Shown: in pieces, positions 34,757 to 48,400 of the stretch | Layout: the number at the start of each line of letters is the position of its first letter | Numbering within the stretch: position 1 is the stretch's first letter | NCBI RefSeq assembly: GCF_008831285.2 | Contig: NC_045145.1 | Location: forward strand, 15,144,040-15,208,039 | Direction of reading: 5' to 3' | DNA: 64,000 nt | Source of the DNA: Nymphaea colorata | Taxonomy: Eukaryota > Streptophyta > Magnoliopsida > Nymphaeales > Nymphaeaceae | The notes under the pieces: model-generated | What the model was told of the DNA's origin: nothing | The model's input: only the letters and a program-made list of their open reading frames with translations | Databases searched by the model: none | Translations under genes and position numbers: made by a program

Positions 34757-37700
34757 ATGGCGATAAGGCAGAAAACTGTGCCGGGCACGATCAGGACAGG
34801 TGGGAAGGTCTGGCTGTATCTTGTGTTGCTGACGTTGCAGTATGGCGCGCAGCCTTTGATAACGAAACGCTTCACCGGGTATGCTGCATCCATAGATTTC
34901 TTGTCCTTTGTATTGCGATCCCGTAAGTCTTATCATTGCAAGAAACTTGACTTGGCTAAATTTTTGATAGGTGTGTAGTGGGCATTTTCTTTTCCTTTCT
35001 TGCAAGCATGTCGTTTAACAACATCGCCGCTTTACTTCACTATCTGTTAATTAAACTGTATAAATATAGTCTTTCCAACGGTTGACTGAATTGGTGCAGA
35101 AGAAGATTTGACTAACAGATGCAGTTTCTGGTCAGTCTCTAAGCCTAAGTCCTCTGGATGTAATTTCTTTCTTTGCATTTTCGAAGAAACACCACACATA
35201 TCAAATACTCCTCTCTCACCGGCCAGCTGCTGGAAATAGATTAGTACCGAATCTATGCCATACGTCGACAGATCATGGTCTTGAGGTTCAATAATTACGG
35301 AATGACCTTCCTCCGAGTGTACATCTTAGTGGATATGTGCAACAGTGCAAGTACGCTATGATGATCCAGAAAAACGTTTGGTTTTCTGAACCGAATGAGA
35401 TGACCCTAGAATGTTGCTATTTCGATTCTGCTAATCCTTGGTAACAGTATAGCACGGTTGATGGATAGGTGAGAAGAAGGCATAGGTCCAATCGAGCAGT
35501 GAGTTTTGCTATTGTTCCAAGTTTAGCCTTCTTTGCTAGAGTATATGCTGGATGTCCCTGGTGCAGTGGAAGTGCGCTACTCAAGCGATTCTATTCCTGC
35601 TAGGAGACCTGCTACTGTTGCTATGCAAGATGTAACTGCTGACCATCTTTTGTAGACTCTGAGACTGCAATTGCTGTGACACCTATACATGTATAGCCTA
35701 TTGTTGCTGCCGCTGGGACTGGAAGCAAATAGATAGGAAACAGTATTTGCATTTTCTAAGGTAGGAATCGTTCCAGTGAAGCTACTCAAACAGTCTTCTG
35801 TTATAAAACTGTGACATAGGAAGAATGACTAGGAGAAAACACTCGCGACGGACAGCTTTTATATGCCATGGACTCTCAGAACTCCCAATAAGCTTTGAAC
35901 TATTTGTCGAAATTTTTTAGTACATGACTGCAAGATCTTCTGTATTGACCTATGAATGTGTTCTTCAACTACTCCAGCTGCTTTCTCTTTGATTTTACAT
36001 CCCAAGAGTGATTGAGTGCTAGTGTATTTAGTTATTTACACTTTCACTCCGTGCATTCCAAGTCACAGTCAGTTGGAGTTTAACTTAGTAAAAGTTTATG
36101 TTGAAATTTTTGAATAGTATCTCTTATTTTTTGTTGAAACAGTCTAGGGTCAGGTTCTTAATTATGGTTCTGTACTTGACTAGTTCATTGTTTGTCTTTT
36201 TCCTATAAGGATGCAAAGAAAAGGCTTAAGTCTGGTTAAGAAGTTCCGTTAATTTAGTGGCAGGGAAAGGTCCTCGTACCTTGTTCTATCTAAGACGGCC
36301 AATCCTTAGCTTGTATTTGGACTAGGTCCTTCAATTAATTAAAGTGGTGAGATCAAGTTGTCGTAGTTGTTTACCTAAGACAGCCAATCCTTAGCTTGTG
36401 CCTGAGTTTTCCTAAAGCATGATGAACTCAGTTGAGGCTTGTGAAATGGATAGACTTAGGATTATAATTTAAGAGCAGCATCTTTTCAAGTAATAGATGT
36501 TATGTAGAGACTTCTGTGCCAAGCTTGAGAGTTTTGCGCTTTCACCTTTTCGCACGACTACTTGAATAGGTAAAGAAGATCTTCACATGAGATCATGATA
36601 ATAACTGGAGCTCATGTTAGCTGAGCTTGGGCTTTGATGGATACTCGGAAAGACAGAAACTAAGAAGCTAAGCTAAAATGTCAAACTTAGTTTTATTTTG
36701 CTTTTGCATATCCATATTGTGATAAGTAATGGAAGAAGCCATTCGCACAAAATCATTCCTGTGCATCTATAGGCAAGGATTTTCTTGGAAGTTTTCTTAA
36801 AATTTTATTTTTTGTCAGGACAATCTTGGAAATTCTAGAAAATTCAAGAAATTTATAAATACAGTTAGTAAAAGAAAAATTATACGATTATAAGTTTCCT
36901 ACCAATTTTCTTAGAAAATAACGATAAAGATTGACAATAAATTTTAAAGTTTTAAAATGAACAAAGAAATGGCAACATACACTTAAAGTGCATAAGAAGG
37001 GTTTTCTTTTCAAAATTGGAAAATTTTTGAAATTTATGACAATATTTATTTTTTGATGATACCTTGAAAATATTGTGATATTTTTTTTTAAAGCTTCTTT
37101 CACTTTTTTGGTGACAATGTTGCAATATTTGCAAAATATCACCAACAGTTGTCAAATATTTTAAACTAAAAGCAACTTTTAATTTTTATGTTAAAAGTTT
37201 ACTCTAGAATCCTAGATGCCTTAATTTTGGAGGGCTTCTTTAGTCACAGGAATAGCACTATCAGGATTCTATTCATTTACATTCATTGTTCTTCATGACA
37301 GGAGAGAAGTTATTGTGACCTCTTCTGTTCTGGCATGTGAAGCAGCGAAGGTAGTGTTAATTTGTTCCATCTGTATACTCACGGTTAAGCTTCATTTCAT
37401 ACGAGACTTATAACCCGTTTTCTGGTGTGAACATGTAGGTTGTATGTGCACTTCTGTTTCTTACTACAGAGGGTAGTCTTAGGAGGATCTTCAAGGAATG
37501 GACGTTGATTGGTTCTCTAACTTCATCAGCTTTACCGGCAGCAATTTATGCATTACAGAACAGCTTGTTGCAGATTTCATATAAGAACCTCGATTCACTT
37601 ACTTTTTCAATGCTTAATCAAACAAAATTGTTCTTCACAGCATTGTTTACATATCTGATTTTAGGGTATTCTCTTTAGCATGATCCACTGTAATTAGTTA

Positions 37701-40700
37701 CTGTTGTTGATTTTCTTTCTTTATGTTCACAATCTATTTCTTATTTTGATCCACCTCTACATGTCCCAAATTGGGGTGGAGCTTTATTTGTTTTTATTCT
37801 TTTATGATCATGGTGTAATCATTTGTTGTGGCCGATTGTTGCAGTAATTCAAATGTTTGTTACCATGAAATTTGAAAAAAGTGCATGTTGCCAAGTGTCT
37901 GCATCTTTAGGAGTAAGGACAATTGAAAATCAAAGGCGATTCTTAGTTAATGATGAAAATTCCCGTAGCCTGGATTGTCTTGACATTTCGTGTTTAAGAA
38001 ATATGTCACTTTCCACTCGCTCGATAAAGGTTTCTCATTGTCGTGTTGGTAGTGATGTCTTTATCTAGATGGTCAGTTGCTGTTAGATGCAAAGAACTAG
38101 TGGACCAGTGGTTGATGTGGCACCATCATATAATGGTTGATATACACCACAGCATTCATTCAACTCATAGCCACTATTAACATGATAATAATAATGATAC
38201 AGAGTTTCTACGATAATCACAATGCATTCATGTCCAAGCAGTGTGCATGCATTCAGTTGTTCACATAGTTTTTTTACATACAAAATTAAGGAACAAATAG
38301 CACCAACACTTTATCATGATTTGGAAGAACATTATTCCCTTGATTAAAAGCACGTGGAGTTAGAAACAGATTATGATATGGCCTCCACTGGAGTTGATCC
38401 ATGGGCCATGCTATAAACCAACAAGTAGGTAGGAGTGAGGTGGATATACTTTCCATTAGTCACAATGTCAGCGACATTTTGAAAATATCATGCTTTATTG
38501 TTTTATTGACAAAAAACATCATAAGCCACTGTGGAAGAGAAAATCTTGCAATATTTGTAGCAATATCTCTGAAATGTGTCTAAGTTATATAGTTGCAAAG
38601 TTTCTCCATTTTTTCTATTAAAATCTTTTTTGTTGTACTTTTTGTGTTTGTTTCCATTTCTGTTTATTCTATGTTTTTCAAACTATTTTGAATCTTATCA
38701 ATATATTTCAATGAAAATTAATATATAACTCTAAATTTGGTTAATTTTTATTAATTGATATAAATATATTTTAATTTTTTGAATTCCAGAGAGATTTTCA
38801 AGAAAAATAACTTTGCCAAAAAAATTCTGAGGAAAACCTTGCTGACAAAAACTTGAGAACCAAATCCGTGAGTTCCACATTGGCTCAATTTTCTGATTTT
38901 GTAACTTAGTGGATAGACTGGCATCTTCAAAGAAGAAGTGTAATGGGGCTTATGCATGCATATGACAAGTTTAGAAAGTTTTAGAACCACGATTGACCAA
39001 AAATATGTCACCATCATACAGTCAGGAATGTAAGATGGTACCGAGGCAGATGAAGAAAATCATATATACAGTTGAATCATGTAGAATAGTAGACTTTGCT
39101 AGATTTGTACTTTCTTGATACTAAAAAACCAAATTACAGTATGAAACATGTGTTACTGGGTAAGAAAAATCTGTAATCATTGTCTTCATATGTCAACATG
39201 CACAATGATAACCTTGAATCAATTACTCTGTAAACTATATTCCGAGAACGAGCCTCCAGCATTTACAGATTCTTGGGTGGCCAATTCCTGAACGTCTTAT
39301 TTTTCTACAAAGTAATCATGTTTAACTGTTTTCTCGGCATGCAAATGTGAATTGCATAGTGTTTATATTTCTATATGTGACTTGCATGCACCCGGTGCAG
39401 TTTGGGTGGTAAATATCATTGCAGAATATTCTTATAGATGAATTTATCTTAACTGGAATCTCTTGAATCATCTCCAAGAACATAAATGGTTGCTAAATAT
39501 GGACAAGTAATTCATAAGGCATCAATGATCAGCACATGCACGTAAGCTTGACTTTATACATCTAGTTGTTCGGGTCAGGATTTTCTTGAAGGAGTACCAC
39601 TTATTAATTTTAAGATTTCAAGCAAGTATCTAATTCTTAATTGCTGAGAAAAAATTTTGTGATTAGTAAGTATATATGAACGTAGGAAAAGTTTTGAAAT
39701 GTTGTGCATTAGGTTTTTTACAGAGTTCCCATAGTCAGACTGGAAAATGGGCAGCATCTATTTCAACTATCATTGTCATAATGACTTTTCACAGATTTAT
39801 AATATCAATAAGATAATTCAAAGCCAAGAGAAACATAACTATTTCTTTGGATGCTGATTATAAAGCTGATCCCATTTTGGGATAAGGCTTCATGCTGATG
39901 TGCTGATTTGATTTTATTAGGGCCTTATTTGATCTAGTCAGCAGAAATGTTTTCCTTTTCCTTGTTTGACATGATTCTTGTTCATTGTGATAGCATCACA
40001 CTGGTCCAAAACCTTAACTGTATTAATAACACACTACTGTAGAACAGTGTTGAAACCTTTTGGAATTTATTGTAGCTAATTATTTTGTGCACTTGGTTCG
40101 GTATGGACTGACACAAGGCCCTCTTTTGTTGATTAACTTTGCAGATAAGTCTAGAGAATCGCCAAAGTATAGCTGACTTTTAACATATTCTTTTGGGTGG
40201 CATGCAGGCAGAAGCAGTCAGTTCAACAAATTGGAGCTCTTATCTTGTTGATTTTTGCTGCTGTTCTGCTTAGCATAGGGGAAGGTTCTGGAAAATATTC
40301 CGATGGCTATAATTCAGACCATGTTTGGTTTACTGGAATTATTCCTGTTTTGGTTGCATCTGTACTCTCTGGTCTTGCTTCTTCTCTCTGTCAGTGGGCT
40401 TCTCAGGTTAATTATGCATTTGCCTCATTGAAAGAAGTGGCAGTCTATTGTCTCTGTCTGAGGCTGAATCATATCTTTTCTTTTTTCAGGTGAAGAAGCA
40501 CTCTTCCTACTTGATGACTATAGAGATGTCACTTATTGGTGGTTTCTGCTTGTTGGCCAGCACTTACAGTTCTCCAGATGGGGAAGCCATTAGGCAGTAT
40601 GGCTTTTTTCATGGCTGGACTGCATCGACACTGGTAAATTGTTTGAATGCTGGTCCATCTTAGTTTGGATCCGTAAGCATAGGGATTGTATGTTGCTTTA

Positions 40701-42955
40701 TTTTGTTCTTTTGGCTCTCCATAGATCAGCATGCATGCCTTCATGCCTTTTGGAAATATGGACCAGTTTATGCTTGGAATGCTACTGGTATATTGCAAAC
40801 TGTGCAAATAAAAAGATTTCAAACAATGATGTTTATGTGTTTTGGTGTTTTACCTTTTTGGTCATGGACTTGGATTGCTGCTGGTATGTGAATCGTTGCA
40901 AAGAGAACAGTCAGAACAATGCAGCTTATTAGTTGGCATTCTTCTTTTAAGTTTGTTCCAACATGGTTCTGCTTCTGAAAGTCCTCTTTTTAGGTCTTCT
41001 GTGATCAGAATTGGATTGCTGCTGGTATGTGAATCGTTGCAAAGGGAACAGTCAGAACAATGCAGCTTATTAGTTGGCATTCTTCTTTTAAGTTTGTTCC
41101 AACATGGTTCTGCTTCTGAAAGTCCTCTTTTTAGGTCTTCTGTGATCAGAATATATGTTTGGTTTGTCTTCTTTGTTTGTTCATCTGCTTGGACTGATGA
41201 TATCCTGTACTCCGTCAATGTCCTTGGATCATATGAGAAATCCTTGAATATTCCAGATAAAGTCTAGAAAAGAATAATGAGTTTAAACTTCAGTTCTGTA
41301 GAACCTTCTAGGAAACGGAATGCAAAATGGTTTACTGCATAAGGAGTTCCTTTTAGTTAGTCTTAGAAGCCATTGATTATTCTTCAGTGGAATGATATAA
41401 TATAATTTCCCGTATATTTTTTTTATTTTGGATGCGATTTTTTTAAGCTACATTCATTTTCTAGGACTTGTTTTTATGCATGTGGGCTAGTAGGAAGCTG
41501 TCTATGATGCATTTTTTGCTTGTTGGATTGCATGGCTCAAGTTAGAAAGTCTTGGAGGAGTTAGCATCCGATAGTTCTTAATATGAAAATACACATTTGC
41601 CATACTGTGAAGAGAATGAGTGATCAAGTCATTCAGTCTGGCGGTCATGTTGTAGCCTTAAATTGTCATGACTGGTATGATTTTCCAAAACTAAACCGAG
41701 TGGCTTTTACATGAACAAAGTCTAGTTCAACACGTTCTATTTATTGTTAAAAGTCTAAGAACCTCACTTGATGTGATCTATTGGGCACAAACCCAATTTT
41801 TTCCTTCTCAAATTTTCTCCGAAATCCCTTCTTCGTCTTGGTCGTAGTTTTTAACAGCAAAGATTTCTCAGATGTTTTACCATTGTTTTTCTCAGGAAAA
41901 TCTCAGATATTTTTTTGTTTAAATGTAAAAAATTGTAAAAAGTATGTTAAAATAAAATAAATATGAAACTAATAAGAAAACATAAAAAAACTACATAAAA
42001 TGATAAAATTGATGTTATTGTTATAGTGATAAAATTTAAAGATTAAAATGAGAGCTATGACTAAGATGAAAAAAAAGAAAAAAAATAAAAATAGAGCACC
42101 GATGATGCATTAAATTTATTTTCACATCTTTTCAAGAAAACACATTTTGCACTCTTCTTTTTTATTTTTCTCTTTTGAATGTCAAGATCACGTTTTTGTC
42201 AACTCTGGTTCTGGTGGTATCCAGCTCATCTGTTTCTCTAAGAAATGTATATGTAGAAAAGAGTTTCAGTTCAATCCTTTTTCTTTCCTTTATTTGTGTT
42301 AGTCCACCCATTTGGCAGGAGGAGGCAGGTTATATAAAGTAATGAAAGAGTAGAAAAATATGAGAAATTTGAAGAGTGGGATCTAGAATGAAACGCTTAT
42401 CTGCATGGATAAAAGATCTTGTGTAGTACAATTCAATTCTCGATAACAAATTGATCTGATGATTCTGATCAGATATATTGGTTCATGATATTATAATCCA
42501 TTTGGTACCATTATACCACTATATTCTGTTTTGAAATCTCTGTGACACGGTCCTTCATTGGTTGAAAACTGACAACCTTTTTTATTTTGTTTCAGATTCC
42601 AGTAGTATTTAATGCCCTTGGTGGAATATTAGTTGGACTAGTTACCACCTATGCTGGTGGTGTTCGAAAGGCAAGTAACCCTGACCATCATTGTTCCCCT
42701 GATCTGGCCGCTACTTTGAAGTTTACTGCATTTATAGTGACAGGCTGGTTCAATGCTGCTGTCCTCACATCTGTTTCTTGCTATGTGGTACAGGGCTTTG
42801 TCATTGTTCTTGCACTGATTGTCACAGCACTGCTACAGTTTATATTTGATGGGAAGCCCCCCACCTTGTACTGTTTAATGGCTTTTCCTCTTGTCGTGAT
42901 GAGTGTCTCCATCTATCAGAAATATCCTTACCGTATTAAGCGGAAGGAATCTTGA
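34757..42955 (+). CDS. ROCK1: ROCK1-type ER UDP-HexNAc nucleotide-sugar transporter
   Basis: Nucleotide-sugar transporter of the CMP-sialic-acid-transporter-like family. Arabidopsis ROCK1 (At5g65000) carries UDP-GlcNAc/UDP-GalNAc across the ER membrane and affects ER quality control of cytokinin oxidases. Exons 34757-34878, 37302-37350, 37439-37665, 40208-40406, 40490-40633, 42596-42670 and 42794-42955 give 325 aa, which I recall as the Arabidopsis length. Landmarks: LLTLQYGAQPLITKR (about 25-39), REVIVTSSVLACE, YALQNSLLQIS (94-104), LNQTKLFFTALF (116-127), GEGS, SSLCQWASQ (191-199), SPDGEAI, NALGGILVGLVT, AGGVRK (267-272) and YQKYPY. There are about 10 hydrophobic helices and no signal peptide. 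Six introns are present, three of about 2-2.5 kb. The last intron uses a GC donor. Confidence 0.96.
40870..41151. repeat. 141-bp tandem duplication in ROCK1 intron 5
   Basis: Units 40870-41010 and 41011-41151 are identical except for about one base (AAAGAGAAC against AAAGGGAAC), so the duplication is recent. The period is a multiple of three, which produces an open frame repeating the same 47 residues; this is an intronic artefact. Confidence 0.95.
42671..42793 (+). other. GC-AG intron of ROCK1, 123 nt, open and in frame
   Basis: Exon 6 ends VRK (AAG at 42668-42670) and the next exon begins GFVIV, as in Arabidopsis ROCK1. The donor is AAG|GCAAGT, the classic GC-AG consensus, and the acceptor is GTACAG. 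The 123 nt between contain no stop in the host frame, so retention would add 41 residues to a 366-aa protein. Confidence 0.88.
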
Positions 42956-43445
42956 AAGATCAGCTCTTCTCCTCCATTGTACGATGCTACAGATTGGCAT
43001 TAATCATCGTGAATACAACAGATATGCTTTCAGCACTTGGCATCACAATTCTGGTTATATGTTAATATTTGATGACTAATCTCTCGATCCAAGTTTTGGT
43101 TATGCTCTGACGGTCAGGACTCCACGAATGCCATGTTTTTCTGATGATCATATTATAACCACATTCTGCAAAGTTATATATTAGGTTCAACATGGTTGGG
43201 GATGGCCAGCTGCATAGAGAAATAGGTATAAAATATCTTTCTTCAGGTTTGCGTCCGGAATGTCGTTTTATCTGGAGCCCTTATTGTATTTCAAAAGCCA
43301 ACCTTTGCAAAGACATAGAGGCGACGGCCATAAAGGCCAAGGGTGTCATATTGTGGTACCAACACCGCACTGTATATTATATATGTTAATCATTGCATTG
43401 AAGAAGAATCAACGGCTTCTAAGACTAACTCAAAAAACTGCAACG

Positions 43446-43805
43446 TATCCTATTCACCAAACCTATCAAGCTCTCCATCGTAGCCATCGCCGTTTACCAA
43501 AACAGGAAACGACGACTCGGAACGAAGATGAGATCACCCACTCCGCGAATTCTGGAAATCAACCTCATACCTAATCCGGACAAGAAAAAGAAGAAACCGA
43601 TGAATTCCCGGGGAATGCCGAATGCGGGTGAAGATAGGCAAGGAGAAAGAGATCCGATGGGAAAGAAGAGGGATCGCCACCGTTTAGCAGATCCACGGGG
43701 AAGAAAATCCCTTCCGACAACGTCTTCAAGAACAGAAGATTTGCCCGAGCTCTATTCCAAAATCACGTTCACATTTTCAGAATTATGTGAAATCCTTACC
43801 ATAAA
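43446..43805 (-). pseudogene. Inverted, scrambled partial copy of the DRP1 5' end
   Basis: Read on the minus strand, 43805 to 43688 matches 45640-45768 of the dynamin gene: the end of intron 1 and exon 2 with the GKSSVLE-type P-loop and LPRGS coding. It is followed directly by 43683-43446, which matches 45236-45491: the 5' UTR and the start of exon 1, [14 protein letters not shown]. The two blocks are therefore in reversed order, and the whole is inverted relative to the parent about 1.6 kb away. It cannot encode a dynamin. Because intron sequence is present, it arose from DNA, not from mRNA. Confidence 0.9.
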
Positions 43806-45120
43806 ACAGACAAGCTAGCCAAGATTCAGGGAAAAAAAAAAAGAAAAAAAGTCCCCATGTCTCATCAATACTTCCATTGATTGGGTCAAGTTGTATCAGT
43901 TATAACGTCCTATTTGATCAGGGGCTGAAAGATCAATCGCGCCTTTAAGGTGGGCTATCATCAAATGCATTCAGCAAGCCAAGAAATTGTGACAACCTGT
44001 CATTTCTAAACTGAATGCTTGTTTTACCCATCCGAATTCGAAACTTGATTATGAAAATGTTTTGCTTCTTTAAAGAAGGAACGTATAAGGTATACCTACT
44101 CATTTTCATTTGATTAACCTGCACATATTGGATGTTATGTTCTCTTTACCGGATCATGTGTATTAAGTTATGTTCTTGTTTTCGTTTTCAGATATTTCTA
44201 TCCAACTTAGAATGTATTCATGGTATCGAGTTAAGGCAGAATGCACACATACATGGTGGAAGTGATTGTTGTTCCCTAAACCATTTTTCCATGATGATAA
44301 AATTCTCTGATTTATCATTTATCTAATCATTTTAGACTTGCCAACTTAGAAGAACAGGCTTAACATGCTGCAAATCAAGTTAGCGGAGTGGCCTACATTT
44401 TTTATGTCCAACCTTTGAAAACAACTTCACTTATTTGGCTTATTTACTAGCCCAAGTCCATTAAATAATCTACAAAGGGCTTAATATACTGGCATTAAAG
44501 CCGAATCCAACATGTAATTTCTAGATGCGGATCTTTACGAAACAACCCAATGTGGACTCGGTGAAATCCGGACTTGATAAACCAGACATTTATCAGTCAG
44601 ATCCAAATTGGTATATCCAGTTCAGAGTAAGATCACGATCTGATCCCATTGCAATCTGTGCATGTAAAGAAGAAGTACAAGGCACAGTCCACAGCCAACC
44701 CCAGCATGTTCGATCTAAACTTGGGCTTGGATTGCATTTTGGGTCCAATTTTGAATCTTGGGAGTTCCATTTTGGGTTCATCGCTTACCTTTTGAGTTCT
44801 CTAGTAAGATCCAGATCATTACCACGAACCACTCAAACGATTGTAGGAGACTTTCTGAAATGTGACCTTCATACTTGCAAATCTGCACAGGAGATCCACG
44901 CCAATTAGTAATTGGATCTAATTTCTTTGTGAAACCTGGCTGGTTGGATTCGATTCGGATCCGTAAAAAATCTGGGCTCAAAGGACTACGACTTCAATGA
45001 ATTCGATCCATCAAGGTTCCGAGGGCAAATCCGGTAAATTGTGGGCAAAGCAGAGGGCGAAACGGAAGCTCGTGCGCGCGAGAGGTCGCTCTGACCCGAT
45101 CGCCTTCCCGGCCGTTTAAC

Positions 45121-45128
45121 TATAAATA
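45121..45128 (+). promoter_or_regulatory. TATA box of the DRP1 gene
   Basis: TATAAATA directly follows GC-rich DNA and sits about 320 nt before the ATG (45448). Pyrimidine-rich sequence follows at 45145-45175, where transcription would start. Confidence 0.7.
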
Positions 45129-45447
45129 CCCAATTTTCAAATCTCGCTTCTTCCTTTCTTCCTTCGTTCCTTCCTCTGCGCGGAACTCTTCACCATTTAG
45201 ATCTGAACTCTCACCAAGCCCCTAACATTCCCAACGGTGGCGATCCCTCTTCTTTCTCATCCGATCTATTTCTCCTTGCCTATCCTCACCGCATTCTGCA
45301 TTTTCCGGGCTTGCTTGGGGAATTCATCAATTTCTTCTTTTTCTTGTCCGGATTAGATCTGAGGTTGACTTCCAGAATTTGCGGAGTGGGTGATCTCGTT
45401 GGGCTGATCTTCGATCCGAGTCGTCGTTCCTGTTTTCGTAAAGGGCG

Positions 45448-48400
45448 ATGGCTACAATGGAGAGCTTGATAGGGTTGGTGAATAGGATACAGCGGGCGTG
45501 CACCGTGCTGGGAGATCACGGCGGCGGCGATGGGTCGTTGTCGCTCTGGGAGGCGCTTCCATCCGTCGCTGTGGTTGGAGGACAGGTTTGTTGTCGTCTG
45601 TTTCGGCCTTATTTTCATTGAATCTTGCCTAGCATGTCCTTTTTATGGTACCCATTTGTGGTTTCTCACGTAATTCTGAAAATGTGAATGTGATTTTGGA
45701 ACTAGAGCTCGGGGAAATCCTCTGTTCTCGAAAGCGTTGTCGGAAGGGATTTTCTTCCCCGTGGATCTGGTAATGATCGCAGAGATCTCTTTGGCTTTCT
45801 GTTCACGGATTGGAATTGGCTGTGAATCTGTGATCTTTCCTTCTGTCATAAGTTGCTTGTCTTGACGATGTTATTAGGAATCGTTACGAGGAGGCCTTTG
45901 GTGTTACAACTTCACAAGACTGATGACGGGCAGCCGGAATATGCTGAATTTCTTCATGCACCAAAGAAAAGATTTACGGATTTCGGTAATCTATTCGCCG
46001 TTGAATTTATTTTAATTGTGCCGTCAATGTCACATTTAACTATTAAAATGCTTCCTTCAATTCCTTTTCTTCGTCCAGCATATTTTTCTGTTGTCATCTT
46101 CCTCTTAGTGTACTTGCCAGGGGAAATATGATTATGTCAGTCGGTGAGATCATGAACTAACATGACTAGTTCATCAGAATTCCTTTCGTTTCCCTTATCG
46201 TCTAACTGTATATAACACACACACACACACAAACACACGCACATTATTTTCTCCTAGGCGTAACCTGTCTGCCTCAGTTTTTGATGGGGAAAACTATTAC
46301 AGATGTCAGTTAATGTGCTCCTGGTTACTTTCCTAGAAACCCTCCCATTTAATGGCACAATTTTTGACGGTCTTGATTTTGTTTAGCTCGGGAAAAAAGG
46401 AAACTCCCGTGCTTGACTGCGTCATGAAATGTTAGAGAAGTGATGATTCGCACTTAGCTGGAAGTTGGAACCATGTAATCCTTCGACTTCCTGGATAGAC
46501 TAATTTCACGTGGTCTATTGATTGATGATGTTACAAGTTGAGTGTTAAGTTTATCGATAATCAATATTCATTTAACGGAGCCTTCTCATTTGAGAAACTA
46601 AACTTTATTGACTTTGTTTTTGGGTATTAAAATTTTGCATCTCATATGTTCCTTTTATTTGTGAAGCTGCTGTTCGAAAAGAGATTGCAGATGAAACTGA
46701 TAGAATCACAGGTCGAACAAAACAAATTTCTAACGTTCCTATTCACTTGAGCATATATTCTCCAAATGGTACGTAAACGTGTTATTTATTGCAGTTTATG
46801 TTAATTAATATGGTGGTTTGTCCTCATCTCCATCTTCGACTTTCCATAATTGAAATTTCTTGAGTCTTCAATTCTCTTCAACTTCTTATTGTTATAACAA
46901 AATCTCGCATGTTTTTTTGTATCCTTTTTCATATCTTCGTGCTTTGAATGTTGTAGACTGTAGATATGCTGCTTTGTTTGGGCATAATTGAACTTTCTTC
47001 CACTCTGTTCTGTTTGGCGTTCATTCTGTTGAAAATTTCTGTTTGACAGTTGTGAACTTGACGCTAATTGACCTGCCGGGGCTGACAAAAGTTGCTGTAG
47101 GTAATCTTCCATTAGTCATTGTACTTGCAAATTTATCCTTGTAATATGAGTTACTTGTGCACTTATTCGTGCCTGGTTTTTCAGAGGGACAACCGGATAG
47201 TATTGTTCAAGATATTGAAAACATGGTTCGCTCCTATGTTGAAAAGGTATGTAATAATAAAGTCACCGAGCAACTTTAACTTTCCCTTGTATTGTGAAGC
47301 CTGTATGGCTAGGTGATAAAGTTGCAGATAAATGTTTCTGATAGCATAAATAAATAAGTAAAACTATATGCATCTGCTTATGATTTGGAATGTCAAATAC
47401 AAGATGCGGATCTTTTAGTAAAACTTTAACTATCATGAGAATTTTTATCATGATTAAATTGCATGTGCCCCACCTTCATGACAGCATTCACAAACACACA
47501 AGGACAAAGTGCACATACACATTCACAAAGCATCATGCCTTCTCCACTCAGTTGTGAATTTGGTAACAGGATTAATCTAATGAATGGATATCAACTCATA
47601 ATTGCTGGCTGTATTGTACTGTTTTACCTACTCGCGATCCATGATAGAGGGTTTCATCTCTTTTATTAATAATGACATGTGGTTGTATCATTCCTAACGG
47701 TCACTCGTATACTGCTCTACTGCAGCCTAACTGTATTATACTGGCCATTTCACCTGCCAATCAAGATATCGCTACTTCTGACGCTATCAAGCTTGCAAGG
47801 GAAGTTGATCCTTCAGGTAATAAACAAGAATGCTGTATCCACAACATCCCGTGTCATGGCTTTGCTAGCCTTAATGCGCATTAACTTCTCATTGGCTGAA
47901 GTAGGTCGTTCAGTTGCTGCATCCGGGAAAATCTAACTATATGATTAAACCATACTTGTGATTGCTTACAGGAGAAAGAACATTTGGAGTACTGACAAAA
48001 CTCGATCTGATGGACAAAGGAACAAATGCACGGGATGTGAGTCATTAACATCCTTACATGTGTTAGTTTTTCGAAGGCTTGCTTAGACGGCTGCCATTTG
48101 GTTATTATAATTTGTTACGTTCAGTCTGAAACGTTTGGGATTGTACTGCAGCTTAGAACGCACGTTCTCTCTCTCTAATGTTTGTTCAATAACTGATTTC
48201 TGCCTCTGTATCAAAGGTTCTTGAAGGAAAACAATACCGGTTGCAACATCCTTGGGTTGGCATAGTTAATAGGTCACAACAAGATATCAATAAGAATGTT
48301 GACATGATGGCTGCCCGTCGTAGGGAGCGTGAATACTTTATGAGCAGCCCTGATTATGGGCATCTGGTAGATCAAATGGGTTCTGAGTATCTTGCAAAAC

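Larger units (their letters stand above)
42956..45447. other. Intergenic DNA and DRP1 promoter/leader
   Basis: ROCK1 3' UTR, then the scrambled inverted DRP1 fragment (43446-43805), then AT-rich DNA. 44560-44960 contains scattered GATCC-rich motifs. The GC-rich 45030-45120 precedes a TATA box, and 45130-45447 is the DRP1 5' UTR. Confidence 0.65.

Noticed and set aside
36290-36404. Direct repeat of about 28 bp (CCAATCCTTAGCTTGT) in ROCK1 intron 1
   Set aside because: Short, imperfect and isolated; no functional context.
40842-41267. Open frame with two 47-residue repeats
   Set aside because: Entirely intronic; the repeat is DNA-level tandem duplication with a period divisible by three.
45286-45618. 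110-codon minus-strand open frame at the DRP1 leader
   Set aside because: Antisense of the DRP1 5' UTR and exon 1. Its likeness to frames near 43440-43574 is explained by the inverted DRP1 fragment, not by a protein family.
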